From: Parachlorella kessleri
Taxonomy: Eukaryota; Chlorophyta; Trebouxiophyceae; Chlorellales; Chlorellaceae
NCBI GenBank assembly: GCA_001598975.1
Contig: BBXU01001167.1
Coordinates: 1 to 44,882, forward strand
Reading direction: 5' to 3'
Length of the DNA: 44,882 bases
Shown: positions 44,432 to 44,882 of the stretch, in pieces
How positions within the stretch are numbered: the stretch's first letter is position 1
Layout: each line of letters opens with the position of its first letter
Translations under genes and position numbers: made by a program
The notes under the pieces: generated by a model
What the model was told of the DNA's origin: nothing
What the model saw: only the letters and a program-made list of their open reading frames with translations
The model's database searches: none

Positions 44432-44882
44432 CTGCACAAGGGGTTTAACAGCAGCGGGGGAATGTAAGTACAGAAGGTATTTAGCAAGGGGTTTTCCAGC
44501 ACCGAGGGCATGCCGCCCACACGCCCCACGAACGTGCCGGTGGCTATGCGTGCAGGACGGACTGCCCTTGCTCTGTGGTGGGACGCTCCTTCTGGCAGGT
44601 AGCCATGCATAGCGCAATAAGCTGCAGGGGGCCTGCTGGCCCTCTGCCTGTGTGGTGGTGATGAGAGCCAAGCGCTGCACACCTTTGCCTTCTGTGCACT
44701 GTCACAAACAATTATACCAAAAAGTTCCCCCTCTGCCATGCCACATAAGCTGCACGTGCCTGCCCAGCCACCATCTTGTTCGAACAAAGCCAAGGAAGCC
44801 ACGTAGGTCTCTACCGATGCCACTCACTTGTCTGCCAACAACCCACATGCCTGCCGAGCTTGTACTCTTGAACACCCCCCCC
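44432..44882. other. Helicase intron or unrecognised upstream exon, to the contig edge
   Basis: No helicase exon could be recognised upstream of 44431. A minus-strand open frame runs through but matches nothing in the family. The sequence ends in eight C; the window starts with seven G. Confidence 0.4.

Noticed and set aside
1..44882. CRISPR arrays, rRNA genes, insertion sequences, viral genes, bacterial operon signals
   Set aside because: Looked for and not seen; the gene structure is eukaryotic throughout.

Overview
The window looks like nuclear DNA of a green alga. A core trebouxiophyte or chlorophyte is likely; the species is not determined. The basis is: an SBP-box transcription factor (a family limited to the green lineage), a plant-type serine acetyltransferase ending in the Ile needed for the cysteine synthase complex, a DSHCT-type helicase resembling chloroplast ISE2, an organelle-type RsmH, and IFT52. 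Genes are dense and intron-rich, mostly 5-12 exons with introns of about 150-500 bases. Splice sites are GT-AG with a few apparent GC-AG. The window begins with a run of G and ends with a run of C, so it may be a whole contig.

Layout: (+) 3' end of a CLC chloride channel or antiporter (445-1992); (+) SBP-box factor (3620-6142); (+) a weak small gene (7072-7870) whose last exon has an inverted copy beside it; (+) serine O-acetyltransferase (8691-11769); (-) a molybdenum-cofactor-sulfurase-like NifS-type protein without a MOSC domain (12734-17183); (+) an unrecognised 264-aa protein (18813-20139); (+) a TRIC-type cation channel (20733-22497); (-) an unrecognised 100-aa, probably plastid, membrane protein (23463-23999); (-) CLN3/battenin (24526-27882); (-) RsmH 16S rRNA m4C methyltransferase (28543-31075), preceded 12 bases upstream by a 56-aa membrane-protein ORF (31088-31258); (+) IFT52 (31564-35465); (-) universal stress protein (36014-38277), preceded by a basic AT-hook-like ORF (38288-38853); (-) the 3' part of an ISE2-like DSHCT helicase (39994-44431), which runs off the right edge.

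The genes are ordinary housekeeping and organelle genes, not one pathway. The unusual signals are structural. Several introns carry tandem copies of the neighbouring exon edge, including the splice site (16450-16602, 42186-42330, 42378-42505, 43699-43930). The stress-protein gene has two similar alternative exons whose phases forbid using both. Two loci have closely packed same-strand ORFs that suggest dicistronic transcripts or an unrecognised fusion. A 70-base intronic repeat, 68 of 70 bases identical, is shared by the SBP and IFT52 genes. A 105-base inverted repeat at 7790-8075 could fold into a long hairpin RNA.

Exon boundaries were inferred by eye from splice signals, phase continuity and remembered family motifs. 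No search or alignment program was run.
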